Part shown: positions 42,528 to 52,327 of the stretch, in pieces
How positions within the stretch are numbered: position 1 is the first letter of the stretch
Layout of the letters: each line of letters starts with the position of its first letter
Source of the DNA: Emmonsiellopsis sp. PD_33
Taxonomy: Eukaryota; Ascomycota; Eurotiomycetes; Onygenales; Ajellomycetaceae
Direction: 5' to 3'
Length of the DNA stretch: 64,000 nt
NCBI GenBank assembly: GCA_032988165.1
Contig: JANTQF010000010.1
Location: 204,088 to 268,087 of the forward strand
Program-made: the position numbers and the translations under genes
The notes under the pieces: model-generated
Told to the model about the DNA's origin: nothing
What the model saw: the letters and a program-made list of their open reading frames with translations, nothing else
Databases searched by the model: none

Positions 42528-45094
42528 ACTGGTAAGCTAAACCAGGGCTTTTTCCTGGGGTTGTCCGAATAATTGTATGTGGTCTTCCCAATGGCTGTAT
42601 TTCATGTATGCTCCGTGGACGTCGATTCGCTCCATCGCTTGTAGCCTGCAAGTGATAGCTCCAGCAGAAACACCGATGAGAGACGAATATCCCCGAGTTC
42701 GATATGCTCCCGCATGTGTTTCAAATTTGTTCCATGCCATGGTGCTTTGGACACCAGGGAACTGGGAGGCTGGGTGTTCATTAGTTCAAGGATCCTTTGT
42801 AGCCTGGGAAGGACGAGAGACCACTACTATGTGGTTAACTTGGATACCGAACTTTGCGGTGAGAAGCCCTGGAGTATGAAGTACCCTTGACCATGTTGAT
42901 ACACCGCGCATCCATACGAACTCAGGGATAGGCGTTTGTGGAATACCTACATAATGGCATATGTAGGAACCGCCACAACGCTCCATGACTAGCGGGTTAA
43001 AACAGGAGCAGGAGGCGCTGCCTATGTTTGATTGTCATGCCCAAGGAAAAGAAACCCGAGCGAGACACAACGAAGAAAAAGCAAGAAATGTGTTGGTGCT
43101 GACCTTGTCATTTGAAACCAGCATCATCCCTGGAGAAGTTGGAGGGTTTATATAGAGCTGCTCCGGCACTAGCTACAGCCTACCGGTAGCGGGGAACTCG
43201 GAAGAGAGGGCTTTCTCATCACTGCTCGAACTTCTCACTTTGCTAACGGGATAGCGTTCTGTCAATGTTTCAAATCGATTCCTAGCCATGAACATTTCGG
43301 CCCTGTCACCGAAATGGCCCAGGCGATGGGGGAGGGATGCACCAGTGGGCCAAGAAAAACAATAAGAATCAGATGTGATGCGCCCTGTGAGCTGCAATGG
43401 TAACTAAATAGCTGGTGGCACTGGTTGGCTTCTTGCTGCGGATATAAAAAAATGCCGACAACCCAGAGAGTTTTATTTACCGGTTGCTGTGGCAGATATT
43501 ATATGCTGAGGACCCCTGAACCTAGTATTTCTAACAGGATGAACTCATGACCCTTGTCAGTTTCCAGAGCCAGAAACAACATTGATATGTTGACATATGA
43601 GGCTTGCTTCCTTCCATGCTTACATGATCTATGTGGTGTAGTTAGTAAATGTATATAACTCCCAAGGTGTTAGAGGATAAAAAGTTTGATGGATTGAGCC
43701 TAGCTATGTGTAACCCAGGTATCTTTAGAGTGACGTTCTCCAGCACTGGGGCCGCGTTGGTTGCCAAAGTAGGCAAAAAAAAAAGGCAACGAATCGGCAA
43801 CGATTATCCGTCACTGGGATAACCAACGGATTCTTCCACCTGTTTCTTTGCGGGTTTAGAACGGTAGCGCTCATTCGGATCTCGTGGGGTGGTAGAGAGG
43901 ACGATGTGTGTGTTAGGAAAGGTGGGGTGGATGCTATCAGTTGAGGGGGTCGCAGCTGTGATAAGCACGCTGCATAATTGCTTTTTCTCCCTGTTCTCTC
44001 AATTTGGTTAACTACGGGCCGAGATAGCCCGAGTAGAGCGGCGATGAGGCACTGCAGAGTGACCGGCGTCCTGAAACAAGCTTGAAACGCAGGGACAAAG
44101 AATGGGTGGAAAGGTTAAGACGGCTTTTAAGGGGAAAAAGAAGGAGAAAAGTTTCTCAACCGATTCAAAATTGGCGTTTTGGGAGTTTCCCTGCTTCCTC
44201 ACTGATTTAACTCCTGGAATGGGTCGAGGGATTTAAGTAATATACCGTAGAGTAGAAAGGGCTTTTGGATGTAGCTAACTACCTACCAAGGTTCTTCCTT
44301 TGTGTATATAGATCAACATCGTGAATAGATAGTTACCTAGGCGGATAGCCAGCGGGACTTAACTCCTCCATTGTTCATGAAGCAATGTGCTTTTGAAAGA
44401 CCAAATTTATTGTTTTCCGCATTCGTTCCGTTCTGCGGAAGCCGTTAGCTTGTTCGTTGCTGGTAGATTAGGCATGAACCATATGCTCACGCTATCTTCG
44501 CTTTGATATTGTAGCGTAAAGGCGAGACGAGGCGGGCAATTAAAAGGAAAAGGGGAAGGAAAGGAAACGGACGGTACCTAGAAATGAACACGTAGATTAG
44601 AAAGACATTGTTGAGTTATTGTGAACTTTGTCGTCTGGTATCACCGATGGAGAGGAAATGGAAGGTCCAAACTTTCGTCTCTCACAAAGCGGTACTGCCG
44701 TTTCGGATGGTAGATGAAAACGACGTTGGCGTCAAATGTGAGCAGAGAAGGTTGACGTGTATGTCAGTGGCAATGGGAAGAGGTGAGTCAAAATCAAGGG
44801 CCAGGAATGAACTAGGAGAAGTATAAGTAGTAGTTGGTCGGTATGCCATTGATATTAGTATTATCCAAGATTCATTGCGACATTTTCCAGCGGCGGCAAG
44901 GGAGCGTGTAAGAAAAAGGACAGCCACCACTGACAGACACCCTTTTTTGCGTAGTCAAAAAGGACAGACAAAGACATTATAGTCCGCGGAAACAAAGAAA
45001 GCAAGACCAAAACAAATCTTTTCGTTTCTCATTCCAAATGATCCCAACATAAATGCAAAAGTAGATAGAAGTATCGTCCCCCCCCTTCAACTCG

Positions 45095-45433
45095 TCAAAT
45101 ATTCTTCATTATCATCCTTCCCAGCAGCACATCCTCATTACCTGACAACTGGAAACCACGGCGATTCCCAGCATAAGAAAATGGCGTATATGAAGCGTCA
45201 CCAACCCCGGTATACTTTTCTTCCGTGGCACCAGCACCAGGAGCGGAGGTCGGATTGGCGGGGCCAGTACCAGAACGTTGACGGCGGGGGCGACAAAATC
45301 GGCACGGATTATCGACTACACGTTCATCGTAGCGGGTGCTTTCTGGCGGACAGACGTATCGGTTGACGCAGCGGTGAAGAGGGCCCCAGCTTTTGTGACC
45401 GCAGCTGTGGACGAAGACCTCCTTGTTGCACAT
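45095..45433 (-). CDS. Small cysteine-rich protein with CGH motif (112 aa)
   Basis: An intact ATG-to-stop frame. The first 48 residues carry MCNKEVFVHSCGH, then C, C and a CRFC pair: the spacing MC...CGH...C...C...CxxC looks like a small zinc-binding module, similar to short ascomycete proteins that begin MCxxxxxxxxCGH. The rest (about 50-112) is Arg/Pro/Gly-rich and then polar, without a membrane segment or secretion signal. No function is known to me. It is the only gene I support within 13 kb, and coding status rests on the ATG, the cysteine pattern and the open frame. Confidence 0.6.
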   Translation of the reverse strand: MCNKEVFVHSCGHKSWGPLHRCVNRYVCPPESTRYDERVVDNPCRFCRPRRQRSGTGPANPTSAPGAGATEEKYTGVGDASYTPFSYAGNRRGFQLSGNEDVLLGRMIMKNI

Positions 45434-48105
45434 TTCAGGATTTTTTCTTCGAGGAGGTGAATATAACGCTTGATTGAATAGGGGGATTTGGTTGGGTCTA
45501 GCTAATGTGGTTGGGTTGGTTGTCTCGTCATAGAATGGACAAGATAATCGAGGTAGTTTTCGAGGATTGCGAGTCGTTTATTTCTTTTTCCTGGACGTAT
45601 TATATCATGTGTCTCTCGCCGTGCACGCTGTTTGAGGGGGGGTTTTCTGTCTTAAAAAATATCCGTGGGCGACTGATGGATGGGAGAAGTAGGTGGAAGT
45701 ATAGTCTATCGTCGTTACCGTCATATCCGTCTCGCAAGAGGTGGTTTGACGAGTGTATATTTATACTATAATTGGCCGGAAAATGTGAGACTGAAAGGGA
45801 ACCAACGGAGGTGGTGTATTCCGCAAGTTGCCTCCTTTGCAAGAGTTATTTGCCAGAGCCTAGACAGAATGGGCAAATGGCAGCACGGATGGAGCAGATG
45901 CCTCATCCTAAAAGCATATCCCACTGGTTGGGAAGAAACCGAAGACAGGATCCAGATCCAGGGACAATTAAACGAAGCGGGAAATTTCAATAATAAAAGA
46001 GAAATTATAACACTGGAAAGGAGCCAACAGGAAGATAGCGTTGATCTCGAGTACCCTTGGGGTAACAAGAGACGCAAGAAAGCAAAACGGGGGAACGTGG
46101 GAGAAGTAGAAGATTATGTCGTGTGTAGCCGAAGCAAGCTTATAAAAGTCCAAGGACGGCATTCTTCCCGTTGAAACTATAGCACGTCCCTCTAGCCTGT
46201 TCTTTCATCCACGGGCGTTCGCATGTCACTGGCACTTGGTGAGAAGATATTAGCTTGTGCTATACATTCTAGACACGATGAGGTTGCACGCTTTGTCAAA
46301 CATGTCCGCAATTGGAGAGGAAACCGCCGTTGATGTCACAATGGCCCCAAGGGATGGAACAGATAGAGCTGAAACGCGGCCAATTTCTCGCGGCTACCGA
46401 TGCAGATAGCGGGAGCCATGAACTTCCCTGTATAATAGGTGACGACAAAAATGAGAGTGATGAGTAGACAAAAAAATCTAGAAGCGCGTTTGATCGAAGT
46501 GCATTTCATTGCCTGTATCAGAGTCTGTATGGAAGATAAGCCGCGAAAGAAACGGAATATTTCTGAGATGGATTTCGTTGTTCTTTAGGCACGGAAATAT
46601 GCAAGACCCAGTCATTTTGTAGCGAACCCTTTGTATGACGGTCATTGAAATGGTGTAACAGCCGCAAAGGAGCTTGGGGACACAAAATAAGGACTAGAGA
46701 GAAGGCACCCAGAGATGTTGAGATGTAGCACGACGGGAAACGGCTGTAAGAGACGCTGCAAAAAGAATTATGGTGCAGCTCTATATCAGGGGATATAGAT
46801 ATGAACGTAGGTTCTCTCCCTGGTCAGTGCACGGTAATAGACCGCGGAAATATCATCCGAGGCCGTCGTTAGACAGGCTGTCGTGAGAATGCAATTCCCA
46901 ACGGCCTGAAAGCCTTTGTTTTACAAATGAAGAGAATCTTCTAGCCTTCACTGAGCAGCGTATTTCGGTTCTGGCAAAAAAGGGATGAGGGGAAACTTCC
47001 CAGGATGACAATACCATCGTGGCGCAGCAATGGAAGAACCCCACAGAATTTGGAAGAGGACATTTCCTCGCAAGCAAAGAAACAATTTGCGTTTAGCAAA
47101 CAAGCTTGGATATTTCGGGGAATCGGCCTCGGGAGTGCCGGATGGGAATGGATCCCCTTCGTGTCCCCTGCGTGCCTGTCGGGGTGCTGTGCATGTAATG
47201 GAGGTGGAGGAGCGGATATAGAATACAGAATGCAACGATGCAAGAAGGGTGATGGTAGGCTCTGTTTAAGGCGTTCTAGGCTTTTCAACAGGCCCAATTC
47301 CAGATTGCTAAGTCGGCGACTTGTTCAGACCAGGTCCAACCTTGGGCATCAAGCAAAGTGGAGGTGAAAGACATGAGGGGGGAAAGGCGCTGTTGTGCGA
47401 CTCGATGTCTTGAGGCGGAGTTGGACGCGAGACCCAGGACAAACCCACGCTCAAGGGACCCCGTCAGCTGGCAAAACGCGGAGAACAGACTCTGGCATCA
47501 TGCTGAGAGGCTCAGAGACAGGCTGATACCCACGAGGAACCTGTGCTGCGGCGGGCAGTGGGGGAGAGGCGAGGTACAGGCGGAGTACCGGTGCTGCGTC
47601 GCCAACTGCGGTAAAAAGCTCGGTATTGCCAACGTGTAGAGATTCCATAGCTGGATCAAACCATCGGCGGGGGGCTTGGCTCGAGTTGAACACGCTGAGC
47701 GTCGAGGATTGCAAAGTCTAAAGCGTGGTTGATTGCTGCGCCTTTGAGGCTCAGGAGACGTGAGGTTGGATTTCCCGATTGGGCCAAGGCGATATCCCAT
47801 TCTCCCGCGGCCTTCGCCTCCTCGCAGCATCAACCTCCTCTTTGCCACAACAACCGCCAGCACGCCGGATTGCAGATATATTTAAGACGAGGTCAGTGGG
47901 ATTGTCCTCGAGCTGGATCCATCTGTGTCTTTCCCTCTATCCGCCATTCCAACTCCCGCGCTTCAATAGCCGCTTGCCGCATCCCCCCTATCGCCTCTAT
48001 CCGCCTGGCCAAACCCCCTCCCAACACCGGACAAAAGCGTCTCTGCTGCTCTGTGCAACTATCTCATATCCCGACATCTATACTGGTCTCCGCAGCCTCA
48101 ATAAG
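45434..48105. other. Gene-poor stretch upstream of calcipressin
   Basis: 2.7 kb between divergent starts (the cysteine-rich gene and calcipressin). Overlapping short frames occur at 46941-47367 and 47451-47863 on both strands, none with a recognisable domain. The last few hundred bases are C-rich and probably the calcipressin promoter and 5' UTR. Confidence 0.4.
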
Positions 48106-48999
48106 ATGGCGGCCTCCTCCTCTTCCCCGCCCTCCTCATTTGGGGCCACCCGGGCATCGCGATCCCCCTCCCAACGGAGCGGCCTCTCCCTCGACCTCTC
48201 GAACCTCCCACCACTCTCACAGCCCTCCCCGCCCTCGAATACCCTTCTCATAACCGACCTTCACAACCTTTACCTCTTCCAGCCAGACTCGCTTGACGCA
48301 ATCAAATCTCAAATCTCCGGCATAGCCCCACTAAACTCATTCTCACCGCTGCCATCGCTGCGACGAATCGTCTGCTCCTTCACCTCCATCGATGCCGCAA
48401 TACGAGTACGCCAACTGCTAGATGGCGAAGCAATCCTAGGAAAAAACGTACGCGCACGGGTGTACTTTGGCGAAAACACGCCCGTCGAAGATGCCGAAGA
48501 GGGCCGAAAACGAAACCTCCTCGAAGCTCCCAAGTCCCAAAAGCTATTCTTCATCAGCCCGCCACCCAGCCCCCCGCACGGGTGGATGATGAGAAACGAG
48601 GAGCCACCAAATAAGGAAGTCCACGCGGCCGATCTGGCTGAGGCTCTGGGCAGATTAGGCACTGTAAACAGCCAGTTTGATAGCGGAAACGCGGACGGAG
48701 GGCAGGATCCCGATTCTCCCGTTTCTATAGCAGATGTACACATGCACGGAAGCGATCAGGAAGGCGAACGCACGAGTACATGGCCATCCTCGATTTCCAG
48801 ACAACGCAGCGGCAGCAGTACAGTCATTTACAATCCCGAAGACCACGGGAGCGGCTCTAATCTCCCTGCGGTTATGGTCGAGGATACGTCGATACACATC
48901 GACGACATCGATTCAGCGATGGATATTAGTCCCACGGATGGATCGGGAAAACGTATCATAGCTCATACTTCTCGTCCTCCTGTTGAGCTTATGGAGTGA
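48106..48999 (+). CDS. rcnA: Calcipressin, calcineurin regulator (297 aa)
   Basis: The frame is open upstream but the first ATG in frame is at 48106 (MAASSSSPPS). Calcipressins (RCAN/Rcn1) bind and modulate the phosphatase calcineurin. Residues about 45-125 are the RRM-like domain (TLLITDLHNLYLFQP; RRIVCSFTSIDAAIRVRQLL; GKNVRARVYFGE). The family signature follows at 146-160: KLFFISPPPSPPHGW, the SP-repeat that is phosphorylated in other species. PAVMVE at 254-259 resembles the PxIxIT-type calcineurin docking site (PSVVVH in human RCAN). The C-terminus (KRIIAHTSRPP) matches the human KIIQTRRP region. All key parts are present. It has no introns, as far as I can see. Confidence 0.93.
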   Translation: MAASSSSPPSSFGATRASRSPSQRSGLSLDLSNLPPLSQPSPPSNTLLITDLHNLYLFQPDSLDAIKSQISGIAPLNSFSPLPSLRRIVCSFTSIDAAIRVRQLLDGEAILGKNVRARVYFGENTPVEDAEEGRKRNLLEAPKSQKLFFISPPPSPPHGWMMRNEEPPNKEVHAADLAEALGRLGTVNSQFDSGNADGGQDPDSPVSIADVHMHGSDQEGERTSTWPSSISRQRSGSSTVIYNPEDHGSGSNLPAVMVEDTSIHIDDIDSAMDISPTDGSGKRIIAHTSRPPVELME

Positions 49000-49806
49000 T
49001 TCCCCCCCTAAACCTGTGGATAGTCGGGGATTCTCCTTGTTCCTTTCCTCCTTCTACTCTCATATTTCCTACCGGCGCTGGTTTGTTCTGCATATAGCTT
49101 GAGTGTTTTCTTTGCCAAAGTTCCGTTTCTCTTGTTGTCATCTGGGGTTCTGGGGGCGTTGGCGTTTAATGGACAGCGAAACGCCCTACATGGAATGGGT
49201 TATGGGTGATATAGCATTTCCTACATACATACAAATTAATAGACACCACAATTTCAATAACCCTATCTGGGTTTCATTGTATCATAAATAATCTCCTCTT
49301 TTCTAGTCATTCGTTACAATGACCTGCCTGCCAACATTCTTTCAAATTGGACAAATAGCACGATGAATATCCGAAAAACACCCCCTTTATTAATTCATAT
49401 ACCATTCTTCCTACGGTCAAATGTAACCAGTTTCTGGTCCCCATTGCAAACGTTTCCCACTCCTATTTTCTTCATCCGCTTTTAAATTGAGAAATCTATT
49501 TCGAATGTTGCATTTAAATAGAATGTTTATGTTATTGTACTGGTAACGTGATCTGCGGTGGGTAGAAGGGTGAGTGTATAAGGGAGGGAGTTAAAACAGA
49601 AATCAACCCTATCAAATCTATTCAATTCAGTCGAATCTATTCAAAAATATTACTTCTGCTATTCTAACAAAAAATATATATATATATCTATCGCAACTTT
49701 TCAGAGGTATCAAGGAAACAAAAATATAAAAATAACATCCACCTATCCCATCACTTCCAACATATCCATCTCCCTACCCACATAGCTCCCCAAAAACCTC
49801 ACACCC
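49000..49806. other. Intergenic between convergent genes
   Basis: 800 bases of AT-rich sequence between calcipressin and the permease 3' end, with a TA run at about 49674-49687. No gene seen. Confidence 0.45.
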
Positions 49807-51789
49807 TCACACCCTCCCCCTAATCCTAACCTCAACCGCCCTCATCGGCAAATACAACAACGCACTAACCCCCAACGCCATCTCAAACCCAATATCCCCC
49901 GTCTTCTCCGCAATAGGCCCCACAAACCACGTCTGCGCCATACACGGCACCACAAGCGCAAACGACAACGCCCCCGCTCCCAACGCCGCAACCCCACTCG
50001 GCAGCTGGCTCCCCACATTCCAAATCCGATGGTCATACGACGCATAATCCCCGCGCCGAAACACCAAATGCTCCACCGACACGATCGCGAAGAACGCCGC
50101 AGACCAGTACGCGATAACCCCGATGAAGTTCTCCAGCGAGACGAAGAAGGAGGACGCGGCGCGGATGGAGACGGGGATGATGATTGCGATGAAGACGAGG
50201 GCGAAGAGGGCGCGCGGGACGCGGATGAGGACCGGAAGCAGGATCTGGAAGTTTAGCGTTATGCTGTAGATTGTTGCGGCGATGTTGCCGAGGGTTGAGA
50301 AGGCGAGGAGGACGGTGATGAATTTGCCGAAGCCGCCGGCGGAGGAGAGCATGGCGGCGAAGATGCCGCCGATGGAGCCGGTTTCGAAGGCCGTGGCCCA
50401 GCTGGGGGTATTGGGGACGGCGCCGCCGATGGCTGCGCCGAGGATCATGAGGGGGACGTTGGGGAGGATGAGGCCGAGGTAGGTGTATGTGAAGATGCGT
50501 TTGCTGGAGGTGTTAGTTAGTTGGGTGGGTTGGGGTTTAAGGGGGGGTTTAAGGGGGGGTCATACGAGGATACATCTGGTGAGATGTACGTGCAGAAATC
50601 CGAGCTGAGCGCAGCCCAGGGGATGAGGAAGCCGGCAACCAGGCCACCGAATGACAGGATGGTGTTCGCAGATGGCTCCGGCGGCGTGACCTGATTCACG
50701 AGATTCTTGCCGCCGCAGCCCGTGGCGATGATGATGCTGACAAGCGTAGGAATCCACGCGTAGCGCTCATATTGATGCAGCACCTTGTAGCCAAAGAACG
50801 AGATGCAAAGCGCCAGAATGGACACGATGACAATGCCGACATTGACGCTAATGGCCCCAGTGTTCACGGCTGCCAGCGTCTGCCCACCGATCACACAGTC
50901 GATCACCGTGAAGCCGGAGACGGTGGCGAGGTTTAGGAGCACGAGGATGTAGACGCAGTAGATGCTGCCAGCCTTGTCAGTCTACGGAGTCATACCACCC
51001 CAAACTAAGGTAATTGTTGACAGGATTTGGGATGATGTTTTCAATCTTACCCAAAGCTATATCGGGCCTGAATCATCTGCCTGAGGCCCGTTTTGGGACC
51101 CAAGATAGACAAATACGCCGGCGGCACAGTGCAGAGCAGGTTGAAAAAGAGAATAACCAAACAGGCATTGCGCAGACTAAGGCCGAAACTGAGTGTGCCC
51201 GTCATGCCGGTAATCACCCTGTTGGGTTATATAAAGTTAGCAAAATGTATTCTTGTCGTTACTCTCCGCTCCCCGCCATCCCCCGCGGATCACCAACATC
51301 CCCTTGAACAATAAACACATAAGAAAAAGAATAGATAGATAGATAGAGAATCCCCACTCACGGCAAAACATTACAGCTAACCGTAAACCACAAAAAGAAC
51401 AAATTCACCACCCGCTTATCCGTCCGCTCATCAACCGCCACAGGCGTGATGCCGCGCAACTCCACCCCCCACGACGCCAGCCGATGCCACCAGGCCGACT
51501 GCGCATGGAGGAGCGGGAGAGGGAGTGGGACATCCTGCTGCTGCTGCTGCTGCTGGTGGTCCCCGGCAATGCCTATGCCATCGACAGTGGCGCTGGTAGC
51601 GGGGGGAAGGGATTTTTCCAGGTCGATGGCGTTGGCGTTGGGGATGATGATGGGCTTGGAGCAACCGCTGTTGGAATCGCCATTGTCATTTTCATTGCCA
51701 TTGCCATTGCCGCTGTTGCTACTGCTGATGCTATCTGAGGGGGGAGTAGAGGCGCATTGCGGCGGTGGTGGTTTGGACTTGGAGTCCAT
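49807..51789 (-). CDS. fcyB: NCS1 purine-cytosine permease, FcyB-like (563 aa)
   Basis: Exons 51789-51362, 51218-51051, 50964-50566 and 50503-49807, 1692 bases in frame; the ATG at 51789 (MDSKSKPPPP) is the first in frame. About twelve membrane helices are visible. Motifs fit the cytosine/purine branch of NCS1: WGVELRGITPV before helix 1, GPKTGLRQMIQARYSFG, and LATVSGFTVIDCVIGGQ. The protein imports cytosine, adenine, guanine or hypoxanthine with protons; AnFcyB is the characterised Aspergillus homologue. The cytosolic N-terminus is unusual: about 90 residues with a Ser-Asn-Gly-Asn-Glu-Asp tract and a seven-glutamine run. The 3' end of the coding strand is strongly G-rich. Confidence 0.9.
51535..51555 (-). 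repeat. CAG/CTG triplet repeat, seven copies, in permease exon 1
   Basis: Uninterrupted CTG on the plus strand, read as seven CAG glutamine codons in the permease N-terminal tail. In frame and likely length-variable. Confidence 0.9.
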
Positions 51790-52327
51790 ATCAGTATTTA
51801 GCTGATTAGGTGGGGGGTTGGTTGATGGTGAAGTATTTCTCGGCAATGAGCTCGCGGGGAAAGATGAACATGGATGAAGAAATGAATGAACGAATGGACT
51901 AAACCCATACGAAATAGATAGAGAACGAGGAGATCATAGTAACTAAATACGCAGGATCATCTGTGAGTCAGCGCGGATCCATTGCCGTCGTTCACCGCAT
52001 CCCAAAGAAAGGAACGCCGTTCTCTGACCGGACGATAATGAATTTTTTAGAGTTCGGCTAACTCTATATTTAAGTTATGCCCCTCTCCATTCCAGTCCAA
52101 CATTGCCGGCCAGGTTCGATATCTAGAGGCGAATATTTATTTAGTACAGCCGAGAGGAATGGAATATGAGTTTATGAATCGGTGTATTCATGTATTAATG
52201 CTGTGATAATAGCCGTCTCTGGGTCAGGATAACAATACACCAGCCAACCTCACCAGCCCCCTCGCCACCAGGAAGTTCCAATTCCACCCCCAATCAATAA
52301 ACTACAAACCCTTGTTCTCACACTCCC
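51790..52327 (-). other. Permease promoter and 3' UTR of the ankyrin gene
   Basis: 538 bases between two same-strand genes. I see no further gene. Confidence 0.4.

Larger units (their letters stand above)
34694..45094. other. Gene-poor stretch, about 10.4 kb
   Basis: I find no gene I can support here. Base composition is ordinary, not the extreme AT-richness of strongly RIP-mutated DNA. Short frames occur on both strands, mostly without ATG starts or family signatures. Notable contents are a 12-G run at 35796-35807, a G-rich tract at 40225-40248 and a 242-codon open frame at 41799-42527 on the minus strand. Possible explanations are long regulatory or untranslated sequence, non-coding RNA, or decayed mobile elements. 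Confidence 0.5.

Noticed and set aside
42690..43300. Two similar strings with GTTTCAAAT...GCCATG
   Set aside because: The shared segment is short and the flanks do not align, so a duplication is not supported.
46941..47367. Overlapping opposite-strand frames of about 120 codons
   Set aside because: They overlap each other, lack domains and sit in the probable calcipressin upstream region.
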